Source: Phytophthora sp. 'mugwort'
Taxonomy: Eukaryota > Oomycota > Peronosporomycetes > Peronosporales > Peronosporaceae
Assembly (NCBI GenBank): GCA_033558025.1
Contig: JAUCEF010000002.1
Location: forward strand, 1,488,001-1,552,000
Direction: 5' to 3'
DNA: 64,000 nucleotides
The translations under genes were made by a program, and so were the position numbers. Below, piece after piece: positions 20,508-31,689 of this stretch (its first letter is position 1; every line of letters begins with the position of its first letter). Under the pieces are notes generated by a model that worked only from the letters and a program-made list of their open reading frames with translations, had not been told where the DNA came from and ran no database searches.

Positions 20508-21669
20508 AAAATAGAAGCTTTCCGCTTGATATCGACTTCGAGACCAGGAAAAAATTGCTGAGCGTGTCCTGATACCCTTGCTTTCGAACGATTCGATGGC
20601 GCCTCGACGGAACTCGTATGTCACCCAGGTGTGTTTATGCTGCCGCTGCTTCCGGTCGCCTCCTTCGTCTCGTGGCTTTCGGCACCGAGGAATCTTGCCG
20701 ACTGAGCTATGCAAGATGGGCGCGAAATAGTGATAACATCAGCTACAAAAACGATTGGAGCAAAACCGTTGTCGGAAACAACATGCTAAGCTGGCTTGTC
20801 TATTTGGTCCGCTATGATTGGCCGAAATACTATGTCGGAACAACATTATGTCGGAATCAACAAGTTCTGTACGGTATGATCTTCTTAAAACGGGTCATTT
20901 TAACCCTTCTCGACTACACACACCCGTCTGGCGGTTGCGTGCTCTTTTACTGATGATGTATGTGCAATGTCAAATGCAATATCTTCACACACGGCTCTTA
21001 TGCGGCTTTAATGCTCCGACATATCGTCGTCGTCTTCTTGCTTCTCTTCCTCGACTTCGGTAACCCTGAATTGTCGAAGTAGCGTAGCCCTGGTAGTAGA
21101 ACTCGAAAACCTTAGGTGAAGTTAATTTAATAAGGTGATCGACGCATCTCTAACACTTTCAATTGATGCTGCCCGCTGACGGACGCGAAGCCATGCACTC
21201 CTGGGCTATTCCTCAGCTGACGCTACGCCATCAGACATTCGCTGAGCCTCGTGAATTTCTGCGATACTTAGATATATCGACCATGAAAACGACGCGGCAC
21301 CACGCTTCCGTGGTGACATACTTCATTCTAAAGCCACACCAAAGCAGCACTCGGTTAGTGAGGCGCATACATATAAAATACTGTTAGAAGGCGAAAGATT
21401 CTACCGATGTTCAGTTCCCATATTTACATTTACAACCGAAAGAAATAATCGCCTCAATACACCCTCCAGTCATCTAGAATATTGCTTCGCGTCCGTTACA
21501 AATAAAAAGAAGCTCGCACGCAGTTAGAAGCCGACTAAGCATCTGCCATCCATCGTAATTCACGAAGTGCTGAATAACGAAGTTGCTTATCTAGGGTCCG
21601 AGACATATACTTCGGGCAACGCATTAAACTAATCAACCCTCACTGAAGAAGTGATTAAACAGAAATGAA
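20508..21669. other. No gene recognised; includes the tRNA-Leu flank duplicated at 35.9 kb
   Basis: TGTCGGAA-N-AACA motifs sit at 20770, 20833 and 20849 and may be eroded retroelement ends. A perfect A-box sequence, TAGCTCAGTCGG, lies on the minus strand near 20700-20711 without a B box. Bases ~21451-21604 are similar to 35881-36031 (see the tRNA-Leu entries). Confidence 0.4.
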
Positions 21670-21755
21670 TGGTATCTGTGGGGTTTGAACCCACGCAGAC
21701 TGGAATGTCTAGCGGATCTTAAGTCCGCCCCCTTAGACCACTCGGGCAAGATACC
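21670..21755 (-). tRNA. tRNA-Leu (anticodon TAA), copy 1
   Basis: A complete cloverleaf can be drawn: acceptor GGTATCT paired with AGATACC, D-arm TGCCCGAGTGGTCTAAGGGG, anticodon stem GCGGA/TCCGC with loop CTTAAGA (anticodon TAA at 21719-21721), a long class II variable arm as expected for Leu, and T-arm GTGGG-TTCAAAC-CCCAC. The discriminator A is at 21670. No intron. It should read UUA codons. Confidence 0.93.
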
Positions 21756-21815
21756 TCACATTTTACGTACGTTGGGATATTTAATATATTTGTTACGGTC
21801 ATACCGAATTGGTTG

Positions 21816-23125
21816 CCAGCAAAAAAGTATACGAACACCCATACTTTTGCTATGAACTCAGCTTTTGTTGCGATTTAAAGGTTCTGCTATCGATATATTG
21901 TGTGAAATACAGTAGAGGGCAAAGGATACTTTTTAACGTTGCGGATTTAAGCGTTTGAGAGGGAGCTCACATACAAAAAACTGTTTGGGCTGCCCGACGA
22001 ACAAACACTGACTAGCATCCTATACAAATTTCTCTATTTGGTGGTCAACATTCCTCTGCATTAATGGCCAGCGCCCATTCCTCAAGGGTAGCGCAATTTC
22101 CTCCAAGTGATAGGGAGGGGAAAACACTTACAAACGAAGAGAAAGGGAGGGTCCGAAGGCTCCAAGAAGGTCCCAGGGGGGACCTCTCCTCAAGGACCAG
22201 CTGGTACTGACGTGCTCCGTACGCACGGTTCGGCGCTCCATCTCGGCAGTAAAGTAGCTAGTCTACTCCAAGACAGAGAATACGTTGCAGCTGTTAACTG
22301 CCCACTAAAGGCTGCACGACTAGCGTGGGCGAAGACGATGATTGTCCAGCAGGACGACTACGCGCAGGTCATCTTCCCCGACAAGGAAAAGTGGAATTTG
22401 GATCATACGGACGGCCTCCAGCACTATTGGAGAGACCTGCGCCAGCTGCCGCGCCAGAAAGATCGGCGGCAAATGGTATGAAGTGGCTGAGCTATCTGTA
22501 TGAGGCAAGCTTCAGACACTACATCCACACGTTGCCTGAATACTTGCTTGCCATCGCTCATCTACAATATGGCGTGAACTTCATCTTTCAGAAAGACAAC
22601 GCTGCTATCCACACGTCGCAGGAGACTCAGGCTTGCTTTGAGGATTAGAGCGTGCAGGCCATGGATTGGTCTGCACGCTCTTCATATTTAAATTCCATCG
22701 AGAACTTGTGGGCCATCCTGTCCCGAGATGTTTACCGCAACGACATGTCGTACGACAACGTAGCCCTCTCCACCGCGGCGTTGTCTAAGGCCTGGGACAA
22801 CATCTCATCGCGACCACGTTGAAGTTTGATCGACTCCACGCCGCACAGGTGCGTTGAGGTGATCGAGAAGAAGGGAAACAAGACTCTACTAATCGTACCA
22901 CTCCTATAACCATCCCTTAATATAGGAATTTATATGAGAAGCTTGTCAGTGATTTCGTTCGTATATTTTGTCCCGCAGCCACAACAGCTTTTTGTAGGCC
23001 TAAATCACCATATCCGGTGCGCCCTACTGTCTTTCACACAATATATCGAAAGCAGAGCCTTCAACTCGCAGTAATATCTGAATTAGTTTTAAAAGTATGG
23101 GTGCTCGTACACTTTTGGGCGGGGG
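21816..23125 (+). mobile_element. Tc1/mariner element with ~95 bp terminal inverted repeats
   Basis: The left arm (about 21823-21920) and the right arm (about 23021-23117) are inverted copies with scattered mismatches. Shared blocks include CACCCATACTTTT near the outer end and CGATATATTGTGTGAAA near the inner end. They bracket a Tc1-type transposase relic in plus orientation. The left end lies only ~65 bp from tRNA-Leu copy 1. The TA target duplication is not certain. Confidence 0.8.
22110..22870 (+). pseudogene. Tc1/mariner transposase, decayed
   Basis: The start resembles the usual helix-turn-helix entry (LTNEEKGRVRRLQEG). The frame then reads AARLAWAKTMIVQQDDYAQV and IFPDKEKWNLDHTDGLQHYW, holding the first catalytic Asp. 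After a frame change at about 22475 it reads YLYEASFRHYIHTLPEYLL and FIFQKDNAAIHTSQET (second Asp). Beyond a TAG stop at 22646 it reads WSARSSYLNSIENLWAIL, where the normal SPDLNPIE is SSYLNSIE but the third acidic residue is kept. Stops and a frameshift make it inactive. The element probably depended on TA targets. Confidence 0.82.
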
Positions 23126-23130
23126 TGTAT

Positions 23131-23900
23131 AATCGTCTACAGCTCATATACTACATACAGAAAACATTGACGGACCAGTACACAGCGTGACGCGTACACA
23201 GCGTGACTGGCAGATACCGGGGGAGAGCAGTCTGTTCCGACCTGCCTGCAAACGCGCAGACATATATTGCGCTTCCCGCATACATTTGCCAAAATTGATC
23301 GATTGAGCGGATCACCGTAATACAAGCTCATAGTCATTTGATCATGTCCGGTGTATGCGCTCGCTGCTAAGTTAATCATATTTAACTGCATGTTTCAGTG
23401 AAAACAAGTGATTCGCCGACCTTACACTGGCTGATTCGATGAACCGCGCATGGAAATGTTGAGTAGAACGCACAATATGGCCTTTAATTACGATGAGATA
23501 GGTAAATGCACGGAAAATAAATTAAATTGTAACCGCAGCTACAACCACTCCTATGCCCCACGCGACTAAAAGGTGGCTTGCAGAATCTTTCTCAAGCCGT
23601 GATGAAGTTGGGTGGACTAGCTGAGCGCCGCTGCTACGTGGCGGTTGATTTTTGCTAGGTCCCAATTGCGCAGGCGGTATTTTTTTACGGTCATATGTAA
23701 CGGATTCCATCGATCATAAATCCTACACGTATTAGTACCCCGTGGGGCTTTTGGTGATCAACCAAACCCTTCACATATTGTAAGCACTCGATATATAACA
23801 GGAACATGCGTAATTACACTCGACGTAAGTCTGAGCGAGCACGTCCATCCGATAGGTTCATCGCACTTGTCGCCAGGACGGGCTTTCATGCCTGATATTC
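23131..23900. other. No gene recognised
   Basis: The only structure noted is a 14 bp direct repeat, TACACAGCGTGACK, at about 23180-23206 (K is G or C-like variation). Coding frames are short and without motif. Confidence 0.35.
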
Positions 23901-23914
23901 AATCCATTCATTCA

Positions 23915-24350
23915 AGGTGACGATGAGCCGCAAGCGATCTTCGATCGATATGGGGGGAAGCAGAAGGTGATCGAATGGATCACCAAAGAGGGTGGGGCTT
24001 TCTAATGAGAGCTGTGAAGCATTTCGATTTCTTAAATGGGATTTGGAGCGGGAGCGCCCCCACCCCCCACCCCCAAAAGAGGGGGCTGGCGAGAACGCAG
24101 TGAGATCAAGTAGACCGCTCTAACCCAAAAACGGCTTAAGGGAAGTGGGCGGAAGCCCATTCTCGATGGACTGGAAGATCTACAACTTGACGCCATCGTC
24201 AACATCAGACTAAAGAAAGAGAAGATCACGAGGGCATGGATTGCAATGCAAGCTCTTCACTTGTACACAAGCACCGACGACAGATCCATGCGGCGTTTTG
24301 AAGCATTACACCAGTCAGCGCTTTCAATAATATGTCACTCCACCGCTGCA
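23915..24350 (+). pseudogene. pogo-3 transposase, N-terminal fragment only
   Basis: One plus-strand frame gives MSRKRSSIDMGG and, after a frame change, EWITKEGG- and FLKWDLERERP-like pieces, then GSGRKPILDGLEDLQLDAIV and KKEKITRAWIAMQALHLYT (24145-24270). The GRkP...lE..L...i..lR...i.r..i...A pattern is the second helix-turn-helix of pogo/CENP-B-type transposases. No DDE domain follows. Either the element was truncated or the rest was lost. Confidence 0.55.
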
Positions 24351-24913
24351 TGATCGTCGGAGAGTAGGACTCCCACCGACGATTAACTTGTTGGAAGCGT
24401 CATATCATAAACCCGTTGCGTCGGTAAGCACAAGTCAGCGTACATTCTCAAGCATACCATACAGATAGACGAGATACCAGTTATCTTGAAGATGCTCGTG
24501 AGCAAACGGTTGAAGTTCGCTGTGGTTGTCACGTGGTTGTGAAGGCAATAGGGTTCGCGTTGATGCGCGCGACGGCAATTTGATTGTGACGACTGTAGGC
24601 GTCAAATCACCTCCCCTCGTCGTTTGGAAACATGCCAAGGGCTCTAAAACAACTTGAGCGAGCCAACGGCTGCTACATTGCCTTCCAACCGAAAGCTAAT
24701 ATGCAAGTAGATTGATTCCTCTACCCACGCGTTCTCCAGGTCGATGGTAAGACATTCCATGCGGGCGCATATCTCCAAGGCGGTCACGAAAAGTGCAAGT
24801 CGTGGCATATCATGTGTGTAATCCCAAGAGGTCTCACACCGTATCTCCAAGGCTGGTGATATCGGCATCCTACATCAATTGTAGTAACCCGTCTCTGTGT
24901 GTGTGTGACTATG
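24351..24913. other. No gene recognised
   Basis: Short frames without motif on both strands. I see no repeat or RNA signal. Confidence 0.3.
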
Positions 24914-25055
24914 TGTCACACTTCCTGCCCGGCTGCTTGCACCTCCCATTCTGCATGGCTTGGCTTTGCGTTTAGTACCGCTACCAACCCATAGAATCGA
25001 ATCCCACTATCGTTCCGACTCGAAAATCTACGCCTGATATTGCAAAAATAGCACT
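24914..25055 (-). repeat. Dispersed repeat, copy 1 (inverted copy at 42.1 kb)
   Basis: The reverse complement matches 42101-42242 along ~140 bp. Shared blocks include TCGAGTCGGAACGATAGTGG, GATTCTATGGGT and GTAGCGGTACTAAA. In both copies the sequence ends at TGTGAC followed by a simple repeat, here GTGT-type. The block GGTTCGATTCT of the other copy is close to a Pol III B box, so a SINE is possible but unproven. Confidence 0.6.
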
Positions 25056-25374
25056 GCGTGACCCTTAACCCCTTACTTTCGTATGTTGGATAATGCAACA
25101 TAGAAGCTGTAACCCTAATCCAGTTTTGTCGCAGCATCTCTTGTATGTTGGACCTCCAATATAAAGGAATTATATACTTGATGATTGTATGGAGCAATTG
25201 TCTTTGTCATGATATACTGAAATCAATATATACATATGTGTAGGAAATGTTCAAATGCACAGGGTTAGGTGTCAGTGACACTGATCTCGTTTTAGAGTTA
25301 CAAGGTAGGAACAACTCACCCACCACCGACGAGTGACCGACAGCCACCAAAGCGCTCATTCTTCAAAACGCCGT
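25056..25374. other. No gene recognised between the dispersed repeat and piggyBac-2
   Basis: AT-rich sequence without motifs. Nothing supported. Confidence 0.3.
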
Positions 25375-27000
25375 CGCAAGAGCAACACGAGATGGTTGCA
25401 TGCACCGGCAAGACCCCACGGCACCAGCTATCGGGAGGGGAGCAATGGCAATGCCTTGAGACGCTGCTGAGTGGACGCCATGGGCGTCGCAGTCGTCGGG
25501 CTGAGCAGAAGGAGAGTGAAGGTCAGAACGATAGAGAAGGATATAGCGGGCTACACTCAGCGTGTTATCACGACCAATTGGTGCCGCCACAAGGGACAAT
25601 CAAGCTGGCGGAGAACAAGCAGTTTTCTCATATTGCAGCAGCTATGTGGATGGATCCGAACCCGGTCCACATGCTGTCGACCGGTGGCAGTCGAAAGGAA
25701 GGCACAGTCAGTAAATGGTGCGTTCTTTTGATTATTGCGGCTTCCTTTACGCTAACTGGGATTTTTGTACGCTATACAGTGAGACGGATCAACGGAGAAA
25801 TGCAACCGCTGCCCATCTTGGCACGTACGCATTCAGTTTAACCTCACCTAAAGCAGTATATTGAAGTGCTGGTCTATTCTAGATCCTTACATCATGCCGC
25901 TGACGCGCTCGACGTCGACAAAAAAACAAGTGAGGTAGCGCATGTGCTCAGCAAATTGTGCTATAGCGCCGGCATTGCTGGTGGTGGTCTTCTTCGCACG
26001 CGTTTTTTTTGCCGGAGTGCATGCGCGAGTGGCGTTCGCCGGCTCAAACACGTCCCATCACCTCATTCGACGTCGGACGGTGGTTGGCTGGTGATGACTT
26101 GGTTCAACGTGCAAGAAGCAATCTCGGTGGGTGATTCGCATCGAAAAGGCAGTTTATTACTACTAGTAATATAATAGTAGTATTATAATAATAATACCAT
26201 TTATTAGTATCGAACTCGATGTCCAAATTGTATCTTAGCGTCAGCGGAATGATGTAAGGATTTAGAATAGACCAGCACTTCAAAATACTGCTTTAAGTGA
26301 GGTTAAACTGAATGCGTGCGTGCCAATGTCCGCGACTACCACCGCTGGATGGATGGCGCTGACGTTCACGACCAGCTCCGGATGCAGCGATACAGCGTGC
26401 AGTTGGCTTACAAGTCGCGCAAGTATTACAGGACCTTGTTCCTGGGATTGCTGGATATGGCCATCGTGAATGCCTTCATCGTGTATCGCCACAACAGAAA
26501 GGTGAACAACAAGCACCCGCCTAAGCATTTCGCGTTCTGCGAAGAGCTGATGGACCAGCTACTTGCTATCGACTCTAGCGAGGCGTTTGCTGCAATTGAG
26601 GTACGTCTATATTTACTTGCCAACAAAGCAATGCATGGGGATTGGTATCCAACATAACCGGGTGCGTATGTTGTGACTATTAGTCGGTGGCAGGCGGTGG
26701 CGTCTGCTCGAAAGAGAATAGCGTCATCAGCGTGAGAGCAGATTCGACGTCACAATCCGCGGTCGTGGCAGAAGAAGCTCTCGACCACAGACTAGAAGAT
26801 AACCGAGATACTGTCGAGGACGAGCAAGGTGTAAAACGGCGTTATCGTTCGTGCGAAGTGTGTGCTCTATACAAGGCCAAGGATTTTGTGCTGCAATCTC
26901 ACTGATGCCTTGGATGTGGTCGGTCATTGCTGGAGGCATACCAGAATCATTTTGGGTAGTATGAGTGCAACGGTAGAGATGCACAGCGAGCCAAAAAAGG
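25375..27000 (+). pseudogene. piggyBac-2 transposase, C-terminal half, split by an insertion
   Basis: The first part encodes GTIKLAENKQFSHIAAAMWM and DPNPVHMLSTGGS (25590-25690), the last catalytic block of piggyBac enzymes. A probable 62 bp intron (25718-25779) follows, then RRINGEMQPLP. The gene is then interrupted by an inverted-repeat element (25818-26326). It resumes with VRDYHRWMDGADVHDQLRMQ and YYRTLFLGLLDMAIVNAFIV (26325-26490). An intron at 26601-26683 leads to the C-terminal Cys-rich domain, RRYRSCEVCALYKAKDF with CLGCGRSLLEAY. The N-terminal half is missing. The MGG of the usual motif is MDG here. Confidence 0.8.
25818..26326. mobile_element. Non-autonomous inverted-repeat element (MITE) inside piggyBac-2
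   Basis: Terminal inverted repeats of ~88 bp (25818-25905 and 26237-26326) differ at only about five positions. Both start TTGGCACG and contain CATTCAGTTTAACCTCAC. The ~330 bp interior has no coding frame I trust and an AT-rich microsatellite (26155-26200). The ends sit between PLPIL and the VRDYHRWM block of the host transposase. A target duplication is not clear, so the superfamily is not assigned. Confidence 0.75.
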
Positions 27001-27339
27001 AATTGAGATTTAGATAATCTAGAGCTACTCGTTTCTCGACTACAATTCGAAGATGTTATGAGTGCGGAAAGGTATATTGGTGTCGAGGAAGAAGACGATG
27101 ACAGCGCGGAGACCATGACAACCAGCGAACGAGAGAGCGACGGATCATTTAATGATATTGACAGCGGAGTTGACTATGAGAAGCTGCTTTCATATAAGCA
27201 TTGGACGCCGCCAAAACTACCCTTACAAGGGTCGGATAAGCTGTGTCATAAGATTTTTTATGTCACCGTTTACTACCTATCGTATGGCACTCTTCCATCG
27301 ATTTGCTAAAAAGTATCCAAAACTGTAGTATTCTTCTAG
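27001..27339 (+). other. Acidic 83-codon frame of unknown nature
   Basis: The frame 27058-27309 starts MSAERYIGVEEEDDDSAET and is rich in Glu, Asp and Ser, then ends in a more hydrophobic stretch. It may be an orphan N-terminal exon of another element. No domain is seen. Confidence 0.2.
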
Positions 27340-27420
27340 TAGTGTGTCCCAACTGAAGCGCCCCGATTCGATACAGATGAGATCGATATCAGGGGTATGG
27401 GCATTCAAGTTGGGACATAG
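27340..27420. mobile_element. Tiny inverted-repeat element (~78 bp), MITE-like
   Basis: TGTCCCAACT at the left (27342) and AGTTGGGACA at the right (to about 27418) are perfect inverted ends; similarity continues inward as TGAAGCGCCC against TTGAATGCCC. The element is flanked by TAG on both sides, consistent with a TA or TAG target duplication. Confidence 0.6.
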
Positions 27421-27594
27421 TTTGGGTGCGAAAGTTGATCGCATATATCTTTCGCGTTATAAAAAAATATAAATCATTAATTATTGTTAAAGATAATAAA
27501 CCTATACTTCAATTCGATAAAAAAAAACTTCTTTCATTCAGCAGTCAGCAGTACCCCCCCCCCTCTCTCTCTCTCGCCTGTCGTGGGGACAACC

Positions 27595-28830
27595 GTGCTG
27601 CACAGTCATGACGGAACGCTCGCCGACTTGCGTCGTCAAGTGCACGAACTGCTGGTTGCGGCAGAGCTCAAGCGGCAACTGCGCAGTCGCCATCAGCTTT
27701 CGGCGACGTGCTTAGGCGCGCCTCACCTCTCTGCGTGGTCGATCTTGTATGAGCACGGCACGGACGAGAACTTACTAGATGTCACTACCCTGACTCGGTA
27801 AGACCCGTGATAGCTGGTTTGGCTGTTAATGAACGCACTCTAATGCATGTATGTGTTGCTATGCTCTCAGTGCTGCCTTCGAGCAACTGTTCGATCGTTT
27901 CGCAGGTTTCGACGCCATCCGGCGTCCAAGTTCTGTAGGAAGGAGACCCCCCAAGCTGCCGTATCACAACCAGGTGCTCGGCTTGCTCCTTCACTATTAC
28001 GAGGGCTCCATGGGGCTAAAACAACTCTGCGAGGTGTTCGCAGTACCGCCTACAACGCTACAGCGCACGCTCGCTCGAGCAGAGGTCGCGTTGTAGGCGG
28101 CACTGAAAGAGTCTTACCCTGCTAGAATCGGTTGGCCGTCCCTAGAAAACCAGGTGCGGATGGCTGGCTGGGTGGAGGCAAGAGAGCCGTTGCTGGCAAA
28201 TGTGTTCGGCTTCGTGGACGGCAAAAATTACCGGGAAATTTAATTTTTTCCATCTCTATTTTAGCCAGCTTGTGAATTTTTATTCCTGACCAAACCTTTG
28301 CTATTTTCCTAGGTGATGCAGCCCAGTTGCAGTGACCTCCAAAACGCCTACTATAATGGCTGGTTACACAGCGTATTCGTCACGGTGACGATCTGTTTTG
28401 GGGCCGACGGCTGCATTGGGCAAAATACAACTGTTCTGGGTCGTGGAACGACGCCAACACAAGCTTAGAGTTTCGAGCCAAGCTGTTCGATACGCGCCTA
28501 TACCCCGACCAGAGGCTTGATGTCGTGAGCGACTCCGCATTTACGTGCTCGTCGGCGATGTGAGGCCGAATCCTTACGCCTCTAAAAGACGGAGATATCG
28601 ACCGCCTCTTGCCCTCCGTGCGCAGGTCAGCCAGGATGCTTCACAACGCTATCACGTCCGCGCGCCAGGCTGCGGAGTGGGTATGGGGACCGTAGAGAAG
28701 GTTTATCACCATCTGCTTCTCCCACTGTCGTACGTTCCCGACAGGAGGCGCCTGATGCTATCCAACATTTTCCATTTGGCGAATACAGAGTGCGGACGAC
28801 TGGGATCAGCCAGATTCGCACCACGTTCGA
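27595..28830 (+). pseudogene. Harbinger-1 transposase (DDE_4), decayed
   Basis: The N-terminal exon (27600-27797) gives VHELLVAAELKRQLRSRHQL, an intron follows (27798-27870, GTAAGA...CTCTCAG), then AAFEQLFDRFAGFDAIRRPS and YYEGSMGLKQLCEVFAVPP. A TAG stop comes at 28094. Past it are NVFGFVDGKNY (first catalytic Asp), an intron-like gap ending TTTTCCTAG, then SDLQNAYYNGWLHSVFVTVT, SGSWNDANTSLEFRAKLF (second Asp) and VVSDSAFTC. The order matches the HARBI1/PIF-like DDE_4 family. Frame changes near 28400 and 28560 inactivate it. Confidence 0.78.
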
Positions 28831-28991
28831 CAGATACACCCCTTTGATTGCTGCTGATAACACACACGACTTCGTATTTCATTGGTTTCTTGCTTCCTAT
28901 CTCATAGGGATACAAAATATGTTAGCGTTGTCAATTTTAAGGGAACTTCTACGTACTACGAAGATGCATTGCTCTTTTCTCTTCTTCGATT

Positions 28992-30381
28992 TCAAATGTC
29001 AACTAGCATCAAACGAAGATGTATTAGAGTTCCCTCTAACACACGAAGAGTACCTAAAAATGAACGACGCGTCGTGAACAGTGTTTCGATTGGGGCTTCT
29101 CTAAGACGTACGCTTGGGATATTCCCGTTCTGAAGCGTGGACATCACCATTAGCATGTCCTGTGTGTGCTGTCGCGCTTCACGGCGCTCCTCCATGTTCT
29201 CTCGATCGGCTCGACGATCCTCGCGACGCCTGGTATCAGCGGCCTCGGCGCGAGCCGTCTCGACTCTCTCGGCATCGGCTCGGAGTACCATGATTGTCTT
29301 GATGAGGTCGATGCCGGTCCCATTCGCTGCTTGCGAAACGGAGTCGAGCTTGCGCTTCAACTCCGCCGCGGTCTTCTCTGCACTGAGGCGCTTCTGCTTC
29401 GTGAAACTGGCCTCCTCGAACTCGGAGTAGGTGCCCTTCTTCATAGCGTCTCTCATTGCGGCCAGGTTCACACACCCGAGTCTATCTGAACTGTCCGCCA
29501 GCTTAGGGTGCTGTTACCCGCTATCCGGTACGTTGCCCTACTGGAAACGACTCAAGGAGAAGTTGCAAAACTACCAGCATTTCGAGGACAGAAACGGACG
29601 TCCCTTCAGCAGGACGTCCTTGCAAAGCTAGTTTTCACTTTAATTATCACTTCAGAATTCTATTTCGAGAGCTCAAGTCAAACAGGGGAACAGGTAGCGT
29701 ATGCGCTCTCTGGCCTCAGCGGTGGGTGGAGTTTTGGGGGGGGGCGGGGGGGGGGGGGGGTCGTTTGACTGCGACGAGGAAGTCGAGAGCGACTTTTTTG
29801 CTTTGGCTTCGGGTGATGCTGATGACCGGAGTCCTACGCGCGTTATCGGTGGACTTGGACCTCGGCTCCGGAACAGGCCGGCTGTCTTCGAGATTTGGCT
29901 CGTCGTCGCCAGATAGAGTGAATGCAGGCGGGCGCCCTGTGGACTCGTAGTCACCGAAGTTGTCGGCGGTTGTTGGGGAAGGACCGCCGATGACCTCGGC
30001 CAGACGACGAGCTGGTACAAGACGCGGCTTTAGCCGAAGGCGTGGGGGATCCAGGTGGCGATGGCGAGGGAGGGGGGTCTAGCACGGTCCGTTGTGGACC
30101 CGTACCTCCTCCTCCCCCTCCTCCTCTTCGTCTTCGATAGTCACGAAGACCGAGCAGGCTTCATCGATAAGCTTTTATTTTTTTACCTCCTTCGCCAGAC
30201 CGACGTGCTCGGGCATCTCTTCAGTACCCGTCGGCTTGCGCAAGTCGTACAGAGCGGTGCAAGCTCTCCATGTCGCGCTCGGGCAGTGCGCGTACTTGAT
30301 CGCCTCGTAGCTTGCTGCTACTGAGTCCCACATGTCTTTGCCTTGAGGGAGCACCTTCTTGGCAATGGACAACATGTGCAT
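28992..30381 (-). pseudogene. Myb/SANT-like (DUF6818-type) protein relic
   Basis: On the minus strand the N-terminal part (30175-30381) reads MLSIAKKVLPQGKDMWDSVA, then PTGTEEMPEHVGLAKEVKK, the pattern of the oomycete Myb/SANT-like domain catalogued as DUF6818 (lP.G...W..Va...n; KPTG...p..v..Ak). The middle (about 29720-30020) is Pro/Ser-rich with a run of ten or more prolines from a G/C homopolymer at 29737-29760. The C-terminal frame (28992-29471) is a charged helix, EASFTKQKRLSAEKTAAELK. The parts lie in different frames. Such genes are numerous in oomycete genomes and often sit in repeat regions; a DNA-binding role is presumed from the domain. Confidence 0.55.
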
Positions 30382-30699
30382 GATCTCAGGGAGTGAGTGA
30401 GTAGTTCATTGCGCCGACTAGCTTTCCCAGCGAGTCTACTTGTCAACTCAGACAAACAATGTGTTAGTTAAGTTACATGAATAGTCAGATAGAAGCGCAA
30501 GCTGAAAGTCGGACGAGTCGATAGACACCTGGAGGAGCTGGTTGGTAGTGTTGTTGGCTTGAGGTGGCAACTTTCGAAGTGCGCGCGAAGCTGTAGCCGT
30601 GTTTGGGCGCGAAACTAACCAGCGATCCTTTAAGGTACATGCAGTTCATAGTACTTCCACAAGTTATTCGAACTTCAATGTCTAGGGCATACAAAAACC
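30382..30699. other. No gene recognised upstream of the DUF6818-like relic
   Basis: Short frames only. It may hold the promoter of the relic. Confidence 0.25.
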
Positions 30700-31075
30700 T
30701 AGTGAACTTCGACTACGTCCATTATCAGTGCAGTAGCGTAGCCTAAGATAATGATGACGCCCGAGTTGTCATATCCTAATTTGCCAGGACTGTTTTCTCG
30801 TGCGCTGACGCGTATTACGGGTCCGTTTGATTCTGGATGTCGCGATGCACGCAATCTGGGGCACGGCACCTGCAGACGAACCACCCTCTTAGTGGGCGGG
30901 ACGTCGGCGTCTACGTAGCTCGACTCGCGCTTGACCGGACAGACTCTTGGCGCAGCTTCTCTCTCTTCGACGTCCTCGTCCGTGCTGCTGTCGTCGATAA
31001 TGATGACCTCGGGGCGAGGCGGAGAAGAGCTCCAGGTAGGATCTATAACAACGATCTCATTACAGAAGCTTACTA
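30700..31075 (-). CDS. Acidic hypothetical frame without ATG start
   Basis: One minus-strand frame stays open for over 100 codons without an internal stop and reads EVIIIDDSSTDEDVEEREAA, then PVKRESSYVDADVPPTKRVV. The biased composition (Asp/Glu/Ser then Lys/Arg) looks like a real disordered region rather than noise. It may be the N-terminal exon of the neighbouring DUF6818-like relic or part of another element. I do not recognise it. Confidence 0.3.
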
Positions 31076-31631
31076 AGAGGCTGTATGTAATTCAACCCGA
31101 AGATGTATAGTTTCATCACCTTCTCCCTTCATGCTGGTAAATATTGGGACAACTAGGAAGGCTGTGGCTGGGAGCGCGCGGATTCGAAAGTGAGGACACC
31201 AAGAATTCGAGCGCTCCCGTCGATATGATACGTGAAGTTGATTGAAGTTTAATTGAATTTTTATACTTCGACTTATGATACAGTAAGCGCCGAGTCTCGT
31301 GACACGGTTTTTGGTCTCACGAGATTTATAGGCTCCTTATGTAAACAAATATGTATGGTCATTAGACAAATCTATGTCGACCTCAAGTACCCCGGTAAGG
31401 TAGTTTTGGGCGGCGTCCATTGGGTGCAGATCGAAACTGCAGGCTTACAACTGTGATCATGGTTATCGGCAAAGCAACATGCAGCAAGTAGTTAATGTCA
31501 GTCGAAGGACGATAACCATCACCAAACGCCAGACTTGAATCAACCCATATTTCAATGGAAAATAGGATAGTAGGTTGATATGAATAATTGTAGTTTTTTT
31601 CTTTCATTACTAAACATCAACGGGAGCAACC

Positions 31632-31662
<31 letters not shown>

Positions 31663-31689
31663 TAAGCTGTCAGCAGTCCTTTTCTGTTA
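31076..31689. other. No gene recognised; (CTGT)n microsatellite
   Basis: Bases 31632-31662 are a CTGT tetranucleotide array of about seven units. The rest has no supported feature. Confidence 0.5.

Noticed and set aside
20690..20725. tRNA-like TAGCTCAGTCGG on the minus strand
   Set aside because: A perfect A box, but no B box or acceptor at proper spacing; left as an isolated match.
28545..28847. 100-codon plus-strand frame as a separate gene
   Set aside because: It lies over the C-terminal part of the Harbinger-1 relic, in another frame than its motifs.
31632..31662. CTGT array as a possible CRISPR-like repeat
   Set aside because: A plain tetranucleotide microsatellite without spacers.
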